Numbered from the stretch's first letter, positions 12,401-27,845 are shown. The stretch: DNA of 64,000 nt from Theristus sp. LFF4_11 (GCA_030248135.1 JASANC010003551.1:44288-108287), one strand, 5' to 3'. Program-made: numbers and translations. Notes: a model not told the origin generated them from the sequence alone.

Positions 12401-12939
12401 TTGCTTTAAAAAACGCTCGTTTGTCAAAGTACAGACACCAAAATTTCAGTTTGGTGTGACTGACTCGACATTCACCATTTGTTTGCGGGAAGAAACCGGC
12501 TAAAGGGAAAATCAGGTTTGCTGTGAACGACAAGCGCATGTTTTGCGACACATGACGTCATTTCAGTGGGACACGTTTGAAATAATATGTCACACCAATA
12601 ACACATGCAGGTTTGTTCGAGGATTCGGTGGAAGCGAACAACGACGACGACGACTACGAGAGTGGCTGGCCATCGCGCGCGTCTTCGTGTCGCGCTCATC
12701 AGACGGGCGTGCGACGCCGCCGCGACATTCTCGATTACTACTGGGAGATGTCGAATCAGATGCGCGAGAACAAGATGCGCTGGAATCATCGGCTGAAGTG
12801 GCACCGACGATTGCGCGCCTGTCGCAAGGCTGAACTGCGGAGGCTGGCGTTGTTGCCCTGGTGGAAACGTTACTGGTCGGACAGGCTGCACGATGGCGAC
12901 TGCGTTGATGAGTGCGTTTGTAGACACAAGCAGCATTAG
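6443..12939 (+). CDS. Secreted/transmembrane Cu/Zn-SOD-like protein with lost copper site
   Basis: Five exons: 6443-6671, 7207-7374, 11422-11682, 11838-12083, 12611-12939; phases join cleanly into about 410 residues. An N-terminal signal peptide (MHLGELLSTAVLLFCL) precedes an SOD fold starting near residue 77. Family landmarks: AGRHWNP (GPHFNP in SOD1), KHAGD (RHVGD), SSIIGRS (IIGRT) and PRYACGTIG (SRLACGVIG). Zinc ligands are kept (H152, H160, H169, D172), as are the arginine (R222) and disulfide cysteines (C146, C225). Copper ligands H46, H48 and H120 of SOD1 are Y135, T137 and T209, so dismutase activity is not expected. A hydrophobic segment at about 256-275 predicts one membrane span, followed by an Asp-rich stretch and a basic, Trp-rich tail. 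The start is the first ATG before the signal peptide. The final exon rests on phase and splice sites rather than homology. An AATAAA lies at 13346. Confidence 0.85.
6813..7045 (+). mobile_element. CRE-bearing MITE, copy 1 (intron 1 of SOD-like gene)
   Basis: About 235 bp with imperfect inverted ends (AAACGTGTCCCACTGAAATG on the left; CGGACACGTTTGAATAAAT near the right). It carries a TGACGTCA palindrome close to each end. Other copies lie at 12355 (-), 16128 (+) and 58708 (+). No coding capacity. Confidence 0.8.
7434..7911 (+). repeat. 23/20-bp minisatellite, left part
   Basis: Tandem units of 23 bp (CTTATACGATGCAAGAGCCG plus TTT) mixed with a 20-bp variant (CTTATACGATACAAGCCGTC-type). There is a higher-order period of 180 bp: 7561-7680 recurs exactly at 7741-7860. 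It lies inside intron 2 of the SOD-like gene and resumes at 11166 after an insertion. Confidence 0.95.
8544..10130 (+). repeat. 148-bp tandem repeat inside copy A
   Basis: The motif CTCTAGAT recurs at 8544, 8692, 8841, 8989 and 9137 and onward, a period of 148-149 bp. Each unit contains AATCGTGACGATTTCGGGCG and AATTCAATGCGCTGATCACG. A block of two units (9193-9489 region) is itself repeated, showing recent local amplification. Confidence 0.95.
10199..11165. mobile_element. Terminal module with ~140-bp inverted repeats (copy A)
   Basis: Begins ATTATCTAAAAATGCGGGAG and ends with its reverse complement; the inverted arms run about 140 bp (10199-10342 and 11022-11165). Compared with copy C it lacks about 80 bp after 10702. 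The same module sits at the same end of copies B (49468-50499) and C (63066 on). One isolated arm fragment lies at 14019-14062. Confidence 0.85.
11166..11397 (+). repeat. 23-bp minisatellite, right part
   Basis: Ten or so 23-bp units (CTTATACGATGCAAGAGCCG plus TTT and variants), continuing the array interrupted at 7911. It ends about 25 bases before the splice acceptor of exon 3 of the SOD-like gene (11420-11421). Confidence 0.95.
12355..12592 (-). mobile_element. CRE-bearing MITE, copy 2 (intron 4 of SOD-like gene)
   Basis: Reverse-orientation copy of the family at 6813, with both TGACGTCA palindromes intact (near 12392 and 12553). It ends about 18 bases before the acceptor of the last exon (12609-12610), so it now forms much of the 3' part of that intron. 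Confidence 0.8.
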
Positions 12940-13345
12940 CGCAATGGGCGATGTACACATGGGCACTGGCAGAGGAGTTTGCAGCCAAACTGACACGGTG
13001 TGTTTGTGCGCGGGGCGAGCGGCGGTGCAGTCCATCATCAGGGATAGTGAGACGCACCTTTTGTGACATGTTTCATGTTGTTCGGTCTTTCTGTGCCTGT
13101 GATTGTGAAAATGTGCATTCCACGGTTACATTGACTTTTCATAGGATATATGATTGGTTAAAAAGCTCCGTTTTGCTAAAAGAACATGAATGCATGTGTA
13201 TTACAGTTGCCGGTGCTGAAATCACAACGGCAAGTCACTGGAACAGATGAATGCGTTCATTTGAATTCGTCATGAATGTTGTGTGGTTCATATTACGGGT
13301 AATGTTGTAGGCGCAAATAATTCTGTTCTTGTTGCTGTTGAAGTG

Positions 13346-13351
13346 AATAAA
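13346..13351 (+). terminator. Poly(A) signal, SOD-like gene
   Basis: AATAAA about 407 bases past the stop codon, in AT-rich sequence. The distance is plausible for a 3' UTR, but no transcript evidence is available. Confidence 0.4.
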
Positions 13352-13925
13352 CTGTATGGTTAAAGAAATAGCGCTGCACTTGTTCATGGTTGGATTCTTT
13401 GACCTAAAACTCATTATTTTATTTTTTCAAGACGAGTGGTTTTCTTGTGATTGTATTGCGCTTTATGCGTCACGGCAACCAAATTTTTGTAATGTATTTT
13501 TGAATTGAAATTTGAAAACATCACATCAGGTGTAAAGTCAAGATCTTTACATAGGAGCCTGTTACTGCCACAATCTCAGCTTGGATGTTTATTTTTTCCG
13601 CTTCCTGTGCGCAGATCGGTTGTTTTTTCTGTTGAAAACTGCCCGTTGAAACAAAATAGTCTGATAACGAGAAAGTGTTACCAAAGCAGATTCGAACTAA
13701 ACTGATAACAAACGTTGAATACGCTGTCAACAACCGTGACTTCTTTGATTTTTATAGTGCCATTACTGAACATTTTAAACCAAACTTAAAAAAGATCAAC
13801 TGGTTTCTGGCGTAAACGTAACCTGAAGAACAAGTTGGAAAAATGTTGATTCGACTTTCTTTCTTTCAACCTTTTCAACCTCAACTTTTCTCATTTTTTT
13901 CAGAAAAGAAATTTAAAAACTAATA

Positions 13926-17403
<3,478 letters not shown>

Positions 17404-18008
17404 TTGCGAGAAAAATTGTTTTTTTTGAAACGCTGGTTTGAAAGAAAAAAGAAATCTGGAACAACAGAGGAGAAAATGAGTGGCTTTTTTGTTTTTGCCC
17501 GAGTTGTATAAGTGACCTATTTGTGGTCTCCGTATCGGGTCTTTGCTTCGGAAATATTGAAAGTTCGCATTTTTTACATTCATTTTGTTATTCACTCTTT
17601 TTGAAAAAAAAACTAATCGCAAAAGATAAACATAAACAAAAACAAAAATAAGCAGCACAAGTTTATTATGGAAGCCCATTAGAAATTTCGACATTGGAAA
17701 TCACAGTTAAACTTTAAAACTTCACAAGAGTTAAAAAATAAAGGATTAAATACACCAAGTTCGATTGCATCATTAAACAACGCAATGCTGGCGGTCAAAT
17801 TTATTAAAAAACAAAAAAAACAAAAATATACAGCACAAGCATATTCAGCAAAAATCAATTGATTTAATTGTGGCAGGAACGGCAAATATTGCAAGTTTAA
17901 AAAACCCTAATCAATGTGGTGAAAAGATGCAACAGCAAAACAAATCAAGAATGCGAACTAATGAAACACCTAAAAAACTGAGGTACAGTGTACACGCATG
18001 GTGAACAG
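17404..18008. other. Convergent 3' ends of protease and receptor genes
   Basis: About 600 bases of A-rich sequence between two stop codons facing each other. A forward AATAAA at 17737 could serve the protease. A TTTATT at 17800-17805 (AATAAA on the minus strand) could serve the receptor gene. No further gene is seen. Confidence 0.5.
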
Positions 18009-21000
18009 CTAATATTGCATTTTTTCGTTGTTTTCACCAGAGAGCGAGCTGCTTTTCGGCGAGATTTCCATTTCGCCGTTGCCGCCTTTCGCGATGTTAC
18101 TCTCATCGGGGAGGTCGATCTTGATGTCAAGATACTCCGACGCATTCGAGGTGCGAAACGATAACGCCTCACTCGGCAACGACAGCAGGTCCTCTGTGGT
18201 GTCCACGTGTTCCACGGTCAACTCGCGGGCGTTGTCTGCAATATGTTGTGAAAAATTGAGGCAAAATTGTTTTCTACTTTTCTTTTCTGTTATTCAGAAC
18301 AAATAAACATACATTGCTACTGCGCGCGCACTAAAGCACACATTTTGTGGACTTGAGACTGAAGCATTACAAAATGAAAATCACGCCAACTTAAAATGTC
18401 CGTAGTGATGTCTGGACCCGGTGGCCTGTCCGCCGCAGCGTCCTGTCCATGAAATAAAAGCCACTATAAAACTACTCAACAACATTCACTTTTTATAAAG
18501 TAAAAAACATCTACGTTTAGTTCCGGCACACCGCATAAACAGGACACCGCGGCGGACATCCAAGTGGACAGGACACCCCGACTGATAAGGCACCGGACAC
18601 CACTTAGGATATTTTTATTATGCGTGAAGGCAGCAAGTGGTCACATACTGTAAGCTGGAGTACTCCATTGCAAAAACCGAAATAAACGCTACCACAAGCG
18701 CGAATTCCAACAATAATCATCCGACCACTTTCCACTGATTTGAATCTATACCGCACGCATAACGAAAGCTGCCAATAATGCAAAAAACGCCATACATTCA
18801 CAGCGATTAAGCAGACTAATTAGCGCCAGCAGCATATAGTACAATGTACCTACAATAATGTTGGCGTGTACTGTGGATGCGACTTTTATGTTCAGCAGCA
18901 AGCATACACATCTAGAGCATACATGTACAAAGCGCTCTCAAATCGGCCGCGGACATACACGATACACACAGGCGGTACGGAGCTCTGAAATGTTGTTTTT
19001 GTTGTTTGCGACAAAAAACTACCTCCTCTTGTGACGCGCAAAATTTTGTGTGCCTTTTGCTCGGCACGCCGAGGCACTCGCACCACGCGCTCGTTCACTT
19101 GCCACAGATTGTAGCGAACTATGCCTGCACACAGACACAGAGTCCTCAACAGTGTTGAAAATCAACCCCATACACCATCGGGCATTTCCACTGCCGTATC
19201 ATGGGGTCTCGTTTACCCCTGTGTACTGAGAAAACCGGGCGTTTTTAAAACGACAATTTATTGTTTTATAAATGCTATCGTGTGTTTGTCCTTGTAAACG
19301 TTGATGAAAACGACACGTCACATTTTTTCAGTACAATTTTTGTGAACTGATTGATGCTTTGCTTTTTCCTGATGCTTTTTTGAGCCGCAGAATTTCTGAC
19401 TTATTTAATGAAAATCTGTTTTTTATTTGCGCTTTAAAAGTACGAATGGTGTGAGGTGTCAAAAAATAACAATCCGCCGCTGCTAAAATCTGTTACTGAT
19501 TATTTCCAGCTATTTTTTCAGTGATTAACTGTTTTTAGTTATTTCGATAATTAAAGAAAAACGTTTTCCACAATCAACTTTGATGTATGTATGTATTTGC
19601 GCGTTCAGCTGCATTTTGCGAGCAGTATGGCTGCAACTGCAACGGAGATGCACTGCACTCACCAACGAGCTCTTGTTTGATCGGCGTAATGAACCAGACG
19701 GAGACGAGCGGATGTACGAACGCCGCCAAGCAAGGCATCAGATAGAACGAGATCTCAAGCGCGTAGAACACTACGGACCACTGACGGTCGGCAAGTCCTA
19801 CCAGCACCTGAACACACGAACGAAAAGCACATGACTTCGCATTTCTACGGTGTGTTTGTTGAAAACTGAAAGAATACACAGCAATCTCGAAAGAAGAAGG
19901 AATAGAATCGGAGTTGCAAGAAAACATTTTCTTCCACATGCATTTATACCGACCCAATGCCTTCGTTCTTATTGACGGGTTTAAACAAGCTTTACTTTAC
20001 TTGATCTTTGCGTCTATTTTTCAGTTACATAGCAATTACCATGAGCATGATGAGACCGTTGACGCAGGTTGCGCCACCCCAACAGCCGATGATGGCCAGC
20101 AGGAACTTGCCCAATTTTATGGTGGCCATGACGCGCGCTGGCTCGAGATGCTGCTTGCGCTTGTGCAAGCCGGTGACGATCACGTAGATTGAAACGGCCA
20201 GCTGCAAACAACATGGTACACTTTACTTCGGTTGATTTTGGGACTCGCGAGCGGTGGAGATGCAACAGTTCACGAAAGCACTTTATATTGCGAGCCTTAC
20301 AGCCAGCCAGTTTCAGTCGCAGAATGGAATGGAAGGAATGGAAGTTTTAACTTTAAAAACTAGTTTAAAAAAACTCCCGGTTGTTTATGGTTGTATTTTT
20401 TGTGTCATGCAAACTTCAACCACATTTCACGCGACCACAGGAATCAAGATTAGGCTAGTGTAGAACAAACAAAAGAACAAAGTTTATAGAATCAAAAGCC
20501 AAAATCGAAGCACAGAATGAAGTAGAACAGTAAAATACATAGCAGCATGACAAAATACGCATTCTCTTCATGACAACACACGAATTCTCTCGTCTCCACT
20601 GACCAAATAAGCAAGCAGCACAGTGCTGAACAGGCACAACGTGAGCACGGTTCTCATTGCGAGCAGCGCGTTGCACACGCCCACTGTCTGCTGTGACACG
20701 CCCGTCGTGCCGCTGACTCCGCCTCCGACGTCGAACAGCAGAAACGCGATCGTCAGCGCAACACTGGCCAGCAGCAGCACCAGCAGCCACAACGAGCAAC
20801 GGCCCTGGTCGGCGGTCTTGTCGTCTGGAAAAGAAATTTGCAAAGGTGAATGCACTTTGAGCTCGCAGCGTGTGCTAATTGTGTCCGTGGTGTACTTCTG
20901 CTGATGTGTTTGGTGGCTTGCCACTGTGTTTCTGTGGTCACCCTCGTAGCCTGGCTGGTAGTGCGTTGGACTATTGTTCTTGGTTAGCCCTGGCTAAAAA

Positions 21001-21999
21001 CATCGCTTAAAACTTTTTAAACATTGTTCCGCTTCGTTCCATGGTGTGTTCGCGGGCGTTTGTTTATGTGTTTGCTGGTATGTGCTTGTTTGTGTGTTTG
21101 CCTGTGTGTTTGTGTTCTGCGTCTGCTGGTGTGCTTGTTTATGTGTGACTATGAATGTACTGTACTGTGTGTTTGTTGGATGCCATCACACATGTCAAAA
21201 ATACACCAACCTTCCAGCGGATCCTGGTCGAGTGGCGCCGTGGCGATGCGGAATCGCTCAACGCCGAAACAGCAGAACACGACGGCGCAGTGGATGTACG
21301 CGAACAGGTACACGGCCTCCTGCAGTTTACAACTGTCCACGAACGTGCACAGGGTGTCGAAGCCGAACACCAGTGACAGGAACGCGTGTACGCTCTTCGA
21401 TAGAATGTAGCCAGATAGCAGCGCGTGACTCAGTGCACTCACTGCCAGCACTCTGCGTTCAAAAATGCACATTTTTTTGTTTGCCGCTGAAGAATAGCAA
21501 ACAATTTCTGTTCTCTAATTCAGAATAATGTGCTGCACAAGCTCCTGTTCTGAGTAAAAACGTTTTTTTTGGCACGTCCATGCTTTGCGACCGTCGACGG
21601 TCTAACGAGCCGGCACATCACGGGTTTGCGGCTGTTTGGCGAAACGAAACGGCTGTTTGCGTCTTTTCATCAAACGGCCAGGATAACTGGGAACATGACC
21701 GAGTTGAATGTGAACTTTCAACTCTTCTGGAGTTCTTAGACTTAACGAAGTTTCGGTGGATTGGACTTTGCAAATCATGGGGCTCTCACTAGTTTTGGCG
21801 CATTCAATTCGACACAGAGCATGCAAACTGACGCGCACCTTCTGAGCGAGCGGCCGAGCGGCGTCGAGCGCAGTGCGACAAAGGCGAGCGCGACGTTGAA
21901 CGCGAGCGCAAGAATCGACAGCAGCAGATGCAGCGTTTTGAACGCCCAGAACAACGGATTCGTCACGAAGTCAAGCGTGTCTGCGCTGCTGTTGCACAT
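18009..21999 (-). CDS. Seven-transmembrane receptor, nematode chemoreceptor-like
   Basis: Seven exons on the minus strand: 21999-21839, 21452-21211, 20824-20604, 20201-20040, 19807-19663, 19124-19023, 18235-18009; all phases agree (about 419 residues). A short N-terminus (MCNSSADTLDF, one possible N-glycosylation site) precedes TM1. TM2 and TM3 are in exon 2, ending GVERFRIAT, a DRY-like position. TM4 and most of TM5 are in exon 3, TM6 in exon 4 (LGKFLLAIIGCWGG), and TM7 in exon 5 with HPLVSVWF. The last two exons are a hydrophilic C-tail. The topology and short loops resemble nematode serpentine chemoreceptors; I cannot assign a subfamily. The frame stays open upstream of the chosen ATG through a Cys-rich stretch (CNCGYWSWC), so an extra 5' exon is possible. 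Confidence 0.72.
18405..18605. repeat. TGTCC-rich imperfect palindrome
   Basis: GTCCGCCGC near 18428 is inverted as GCGGCGGAC near 18550, within about 200 bases rich in GTCCTGTCC/GGACAGGAC. It lies in the last intron of the receptor gene and is probably a MITE relic. Confidence 0.4.
21046..21175 (+). repeat. Degenerate (GT)n-rich tract
   Basis: About 130 bases of TGTTTGTGTG-type sequence in intron 2 of the receptor gene. The forward open frame through it is rich in Cys, Val and Leu only because of the simple sequence. Confidence 0.7.
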
Positions 22000-24400
22000 G
22001 ACACACCAAGACCAGTATCCGCAGTTGCACTTTGTGCAAATATCAGTAAATCAAACACGAGAATGGAAGTAAAAAGTAGCGGTCGCAAGTTTTGTCTCGT
22101 TAGTTCGCAATTACGAGACACAAACTGAGACAGCACAGGTTTCACAGGTTTGGTAACCAGTCGGTTCTCTGGTAATAAGACTTTACAGTACGATTGCAGT
22201 TTTATTTTCAAATTGTTTGGAGGCAATCGTATGAGTATGAAACGCTGATCACTAAAAATATGTTTGCACCAAGTTACAAGACTAGTTCCCGTCAACAATG
22301 ATTCGAATATATTGTCGTTTTTTTTCAACGCGTGTCATGCGCTTGCTGCCAGGGAAATTTACTCAAACAGCACAACGAAAAAAGCGGTATTTTTGTTAGA
22401 AAGCTCAAAAATTTGTGGATAAATTTTTTGAAAACTATCGGGCATTTGAGACTCAGTGCAACTATATCGGCTCAATTTTATACTGCACATAAGTACGCTG
22501 CAGATAAGTCAATCACATCATGGCACCCTAAATAAAAAAGTTTCAGCGAAAAACGTCCAAAAAATAGTTGACACAGCGTTTGTCACGGTGGCAGCTCTGA
22601 AGAACTCCAAAGACTGAAAACGCGCACATGCATCTGCTTGAAGTCGACTGACTAGGGTGTATAATCAAAGTTTAGTGGCAAAAGAAGCACTGGTAATTTG
22701 CTCCACTGACTCTTGTGGTATGTACAGTGCGGAACAAGAAACGGCTGGCAGAAAGTCGTGCTGGCGTCGTTGTTGACAGCAACAATAAGCGGGCGCTGAA
22801 AAAGACGGGGCCACAAATGAGCGGCGAAAACACAATGCCAATATGATGCTGAGCATCTCCCGCAGTTGCGGCACGCACGCACACACGCACAGCACACAGC
22901 AGAGCGCAAAACGAGCATTGAGCATGATAACGAAGAAAAAGGCCGTGTGCGCTAAGATTTTGTGCTTAGTTCGGCTGTCGCGTCGTGGACGCTGCAGCTG
23001 CCAGTGCGCTTGCGTGACAATGGCTATTTTGTTGCTGACGCGAACATACACTTCACCACTGCGATGACACAAATCGTAGAAATAGAATTGACAGTCATGA
23101 CAGTTTGTGTAATGTGCGTGCTGTTGTTGGCTTATTCCTGACCTGAAAACTCAAACCGAAAAAAAATGCATTGAGTCTCAATGACACATTAATAATTGGC
23201 TTATAATGAACGGAATCCGGAAAAAACTTATGATGGAAAAACTTTATGGGCATGTTTGGAAGCAGCGCCTGAAAGAAGCTGGCTTATTATAGGGTTGTGC
23301 TTGTTTCGGTTTGCTGCAGTTGCATGGCTCTTAAGCTTGTTGACAGTACCCAATGTATCAGCAAATGACGGAAGGCATGTGCACGACGACAGTGGCTGCA
23401 AACACGTTCAAGTATTCATGAGCAAAATTCAAGTGCCACCCGATGGTGCTGCATTTGAGTCTGTGGCATATTTAATGGCACACGCGGTCGTTTTCAGATC
23501 TTTTCAGAGAAAGACTCAAATGGTTGCATTGAATTTTTTAATTCCAGCTGACAAACATTGGAAAAGCACAGCCAAATATGCTAGTTTTTTCATAGCACGC
23601 TTCACTGCGTCTGCTGTTTTTTTTTGTTTCAGTTCCAAAAGCTTGATTTGAACACACCATGCCGTGTTTTGCCAACACTTTTTAGTGCATTGTCATTTAG
23701 CTTGTGTGTTTCGTTTGACTGTTTGCGTGTTTTCATGTGTACGCTTGCTCCTGACCATGATGAAAGAGCCGACCAAAACGGTTTTTGTTCAGTTAGATCC
23801 ATTTCTTCTTTTATTATAGATAAGTTACAGTGGAACATAAAACTCGAATGTTGTCCATTGCATGATGGAAATAAATACATACCAGAACATGTGGCATTGA
23901 CTTTGAATGTATGTATTGAATGACCGTGCAACCACGGATGCCTATGTTTACTGAAGCACCCTAATTTATGAATTGTCAAAAGGAACATGTATACGCTTAC
24001 CAGGCGAAACCGCAAAAGAAACAGTGCTTGCACGTTGTAATGTGCATTCTGTGCGCATCTTTTGAGACCAGAACTCGAGAAATTGCAGCTACCAATTTGG
24101 GGGAAAACAAAACAAAACTGAGGTACCGGTCAAATATTGCCATCAAAACGACTGGTAAACTTGCAATACTTGAGTGATATCAATCACTTAACACATAGAA
24201 ATTACAGTTGACTATGCACCTAATCAAGAAACATCACGTAGACAAGTTCGGAAAAATGCCCGAAGGGCATAAAAAAGCCAACTATTATTTTAGATTGTAA
24301 CAGATAGAAAAGGTTGACAAAAGGGTTTTTCAAGAAAATGTCTCTATAAAAAATTAAGCGGACAAAAATGGGTGGAGACGAAAACTATCAGCGCCTGGAC
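22000..24400. other. Upstream of receptor gene; no gene recognised
   Basis: Holds an open frame at 23196-23651 (+, 151 codons, no ATG at its 5' limit, no motif) and minus-strand frames near 22650-23070 that could hide a 5' exon of the receptor gene. At about 24000-24030 a 20-base match to the 222-bp satellite (GGCGAAACCGCAAAA) is a possible relic. Confidence 0.4.
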
Positions 24401-24403
24401 AAT

Positions 24404-25590
24404 GTTCAACAGTTCAGCAGTTATGCAGTTAGTAGTTCTGCAGTTCGGCAGTTCAGCAGTTCAGCAGTTCAGCAATTCAGCAGTTCAGCAGTTCAGAAGT
24501 ACCGCAGTTCTGCAGTTTAGCAGTTTAGCAGTTCAGCAGTTCTGCAGTTTAGCAGTTCAGCAGTTCAGCAGTTCAGCAGTTCAGCACTTCAGCAGTTCAG
24601 CAGTTCAGCAGTTCAGCAATTCAGCAGTTCAGCAGTTCAGCAGTTCAGCAGTTCAGCAGTTCAGCAGTTCAGCAGTTCTACAGTTCAGCAGTTCAGCAGT
24701 TTAGCAGTTCAGCAGTTCAGCAGTTCAGCAGTTCAGCAGTTCAGCAGTTCAGCAGCAGCAGTTCTGCAGTTCAGCAGTTCAGCAGTTCAGCAATTCAGCA
24801 TTCAGCAGTTCAGCAGTTCTGCAGTTTAGCAGTTTAGCAGTTCGCAGTTCAGCAGTTCAGCAGTTCTGCAGTTCAGCAGTTCAGCAGTTCAGCACTTCAG
24901 CAGTTCAGCAGTTCAGCACTTCAGCAGTTCAGCAGTTCAGCAGTTCAGCAGTTCATCAGTTCATCAGTTCAGCAGTTCAGCAGTTCTGCAGTTCTGCAGT
25001 TCAGCAGTTCAGCAGTTCAGCAGTTCAGCAGTTCAGCAGTTCAGCAGTTCAGCAGTTCAGCAGTTCAGCAGTTCAGCAGTTCAGCAGTTCAGCAGCTCAG
25101 CAGTTCTACAGTTCAGCAGTTCAGCAGTTCAGCAGTTCAGCAGTTCAGCAGTTCAGCAGTTCAGCAGTTCAGCAGTTCAGCAGTTCAGCAGTTCAGCAAT
25201 TCAGCATTCAGCAGTTCAGCAGTTCAGCAGTTCTGCAGTTTAGCAGTTTAGCAGTTCGCAGTTCAGCAGTTCAGCAGTTCTGCAGTTCAGCAGTTCAGCA
25301 GTTCAGCACTTCAGCAGTTCAGCAGTTCAGCACTTCAGCAGTTCAGCAGTTCAGCAGTTCAGCAGTTCAGCAGTTCTGCAGTTCTGCAGTTCAGCAGTTC
25401 TGCAGTTCTGCAGTTCAGCAGTTCAGCAGTTCAGCAGTTCAGCAGTTCAGCAGTTCAGCAGTTCAGCAGTTCAGCAGTTCAGCAGTTCAGCAGTTCAGCA
25501 GTTCAGCAGTTCAGCAGTTCTACAGTTCAGCAGTTCAGCAGTTCAGCAGTTCAGCAGCTCAGCAGTTCAGCAGTTCAGCAGTTCAGCAGT
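24404..25590 (+). repeat. 8-bp satellite (GTTCAGCA)n
   Basis: About 1.19 kb of tandem GTTCAGCA with point variants (TTCTGCAG, TTTAGCAG, TTCAGCAC). A variant-rich block near 24789-24950 recurs near 25194-25350, an offset of about 405 bp with one extra unit. So the array also grew by duplicating large blocks. Open frames through it are a by-product of the repeat. Confidence 0.97.
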
Positions 25591-25786
25591 CCAAAAATTT
25601 TTCAAGATTGTTATTTCATGTTTCATGATTTCAACATTTGGTTTGCTTTTGGGGACAGTTGAAGTTGAACAAACATGTGGCCACAGAGACAAAATTGTGT
25701 TTTTTTCATAAAATCTTGTCCACAAACAATTAACGATCTGTTAGTAATCAAAGTGGCACAACCACAACATGTTTTTTGTTTGTCAA

Positions 25787-27845
25787 TACAAGTTCGCTGT
25801 TTGCGGTTTCGCCAGGTAGACGCATACCGCGGTGCCCCTGGCTCGTCAGTGCGACGGACACCAGGCAGAACTGCCGAAGGTGTTTTACCACAGACAGATC
25901 TTATAGTCTGGGCAAAACATCAGCGAACCTAGGTAGTAAAATCTCACAAAACAACCATCCCGGGCAATAAAGCCACAAGGGACCCGGTGTTTTGCGAGTG
26001 TATACAATACAAGTTCGCTGTTTGCGGTTTCGCCAGGTAGACGCATACCGCGGTGCCCCCTGGCTCGTCAGTGCGACGGACACCAGGCAGAACTGCCGAA
26101 GGTGTTTTACCACAGACAGATCTTATAGTCTGGGCAAAACATCAGCGAACCTAGGTAGTAAAATCTCACAAAACAACCATCCCGGGCAATAAAGCCACAA
26201 GGGACCCGGTGTTTTGCGAGTGTATACAATACAAGTTCGCTGTTTGCGGTTTCGCCAGGTAGACGCATACCGCGGTGCCCCCTGGCTCGTCAGTGCGACG
26301 GACACCAGGCAGAACTGCCGAAGGTGTTTTACCACAGACAGATCTTATAGTCTGGGCAAAACATCAGCGAACCTAGGTAGTAAAATCTCACAAAACAACC
26401 ATCCCGGGCAATAAAGCCACAAGGGACCCGGTGTTTTGCGAGTGTATACAATACAAGTTCGCTGTTTGCGGTTTCGCCAGGTAGACGCATACCGCGGTGC
26501 CCCCTGGCTCGTCAGTGCGACGGACACCAGGCAGAACTGCCGAAGGTGTTTTACCACAGACAGATCTTATAGTCTGGGCAAAACATCAGCGAACCTAGGT
26601 AGTAAAATCTCACAAAACAACCATCCCGGGCAATAAAGCCACAAGGGACCCGGTGTTTTGCGAGTGTATACAATACAAGTTCGCTGTTTGCGGTTTCGCC
26701 AGGTAGACGCATACCGCGGTGCCCCCTGGCTCGTCAGTGCGACGGACACCAGGCAGAACTGCCGAAGGTGTTTTACCACAGACAGATCTTATAGTCTGGG
26801 CAAAACATCAGCGAACCTAGGTAGTAAAATCTCACAAAACAACCATCCCGGGCAATAAAGCCACAAGGGACCCGGTGTTTTGCGAGTGTATACAATACAA
26901 GTTCGCTATTTGCGGTTTCGCCAGGTAGACGCATACCGCGGTGCCCCCTGGCTCGTCAGTGCGACGGACACCAGGCAGAACTGCCGAAGGTGTTTTACCA
27001 CAGACAGATCTTATAGTCTGGGCAAAACATCAGCGAACCTAGGTAGTAAAATCTCACAAAACAACCATCCCGGGCAATAAAGCCACAAGGGACCCGGTGT
27101 TTTGCGAGTGTGTACAATACAAGTTCGCTGTTTGCGGTTTCGCCAGGTAGACGCATACCGCGGTGCCCCCTGGCTCGTCAGTGCGACGGACACCAGGCAG
27201 AACTGCCGAAGGTGTTTTACCACAGATGGATCTTATAGTCTGGGCAAAACATCAGCGAACCTAGGTAGTAAAATCTCACAAAACGACCATCCCGGGCAAT
27301 AAAGCCACAAGGGACCCGGTGTTTTGCGAGTGTATACAATACAAGTTCGCTGTTTGCGGTTTCGCCAGGTAGACGCATACCGCGGTGCCCCCTGGCTCGT
27401 CAGTGCGACGGACACCAGGCAGAACTGCCGAAGGTGTTTTACCACAGACAGATCTTATAGTCTGGGCAAAACATCAGCGAACCTAGGTAGTAAAATCTCA
27501 CAAAACAACCATCCCGGGCAATAAAGCCACAAGGGACCCGGTGTTTTGCGAGTGTATACAATACAAGTTCGCTGTTTGCGGTTTCGCCAGGTAGACGCAT
27601 ACCGCGGTGCCCCCTGGCTCGTCAGTGCGACGGACACCAGGCAGAACTGCCGAAGGTGTTTTACCACAGACAGATCTTATAGTCTGGGCAAAACATCAGC
27701 GAACCTAGGTAGTAAAATCTCACAAAACAACCATCCCGGGCAATAAAGCCACAAGGGACCCGGTGTTTTGCGAGTGTATACAATACAAGTTCGCTGTTTG
27801 CGGTTTCGCCAGGTAGACGCATACCGCGCGGTGCCCCCTGGCTTT
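25787..27845 (+). repeat. 222-bp satellite array, about 9.3 units
   Basis: ACAAGTTCGCTGTTTGCGGT recurs every 222 bp from about 25788 to 27786; units are nearly identical, with single changes (a missing C near 25838, TATTTGCGG near 26908, a few changes near 27110-27290). The array breaks off at 27845. Because 222 is divisible by three, each unit shows the same 66-70-codon open frames on both strands; these are not evidence of genes. Inverted 229-bp relatives are at 1-338. Confidence 0.97.

Noticed and set aside
23196..23651. 151-codon plus-strand frame
   Set aside because: Starts at a non-ATG codon, AT-rich codons, no motif, ends in low-complexity sequence.
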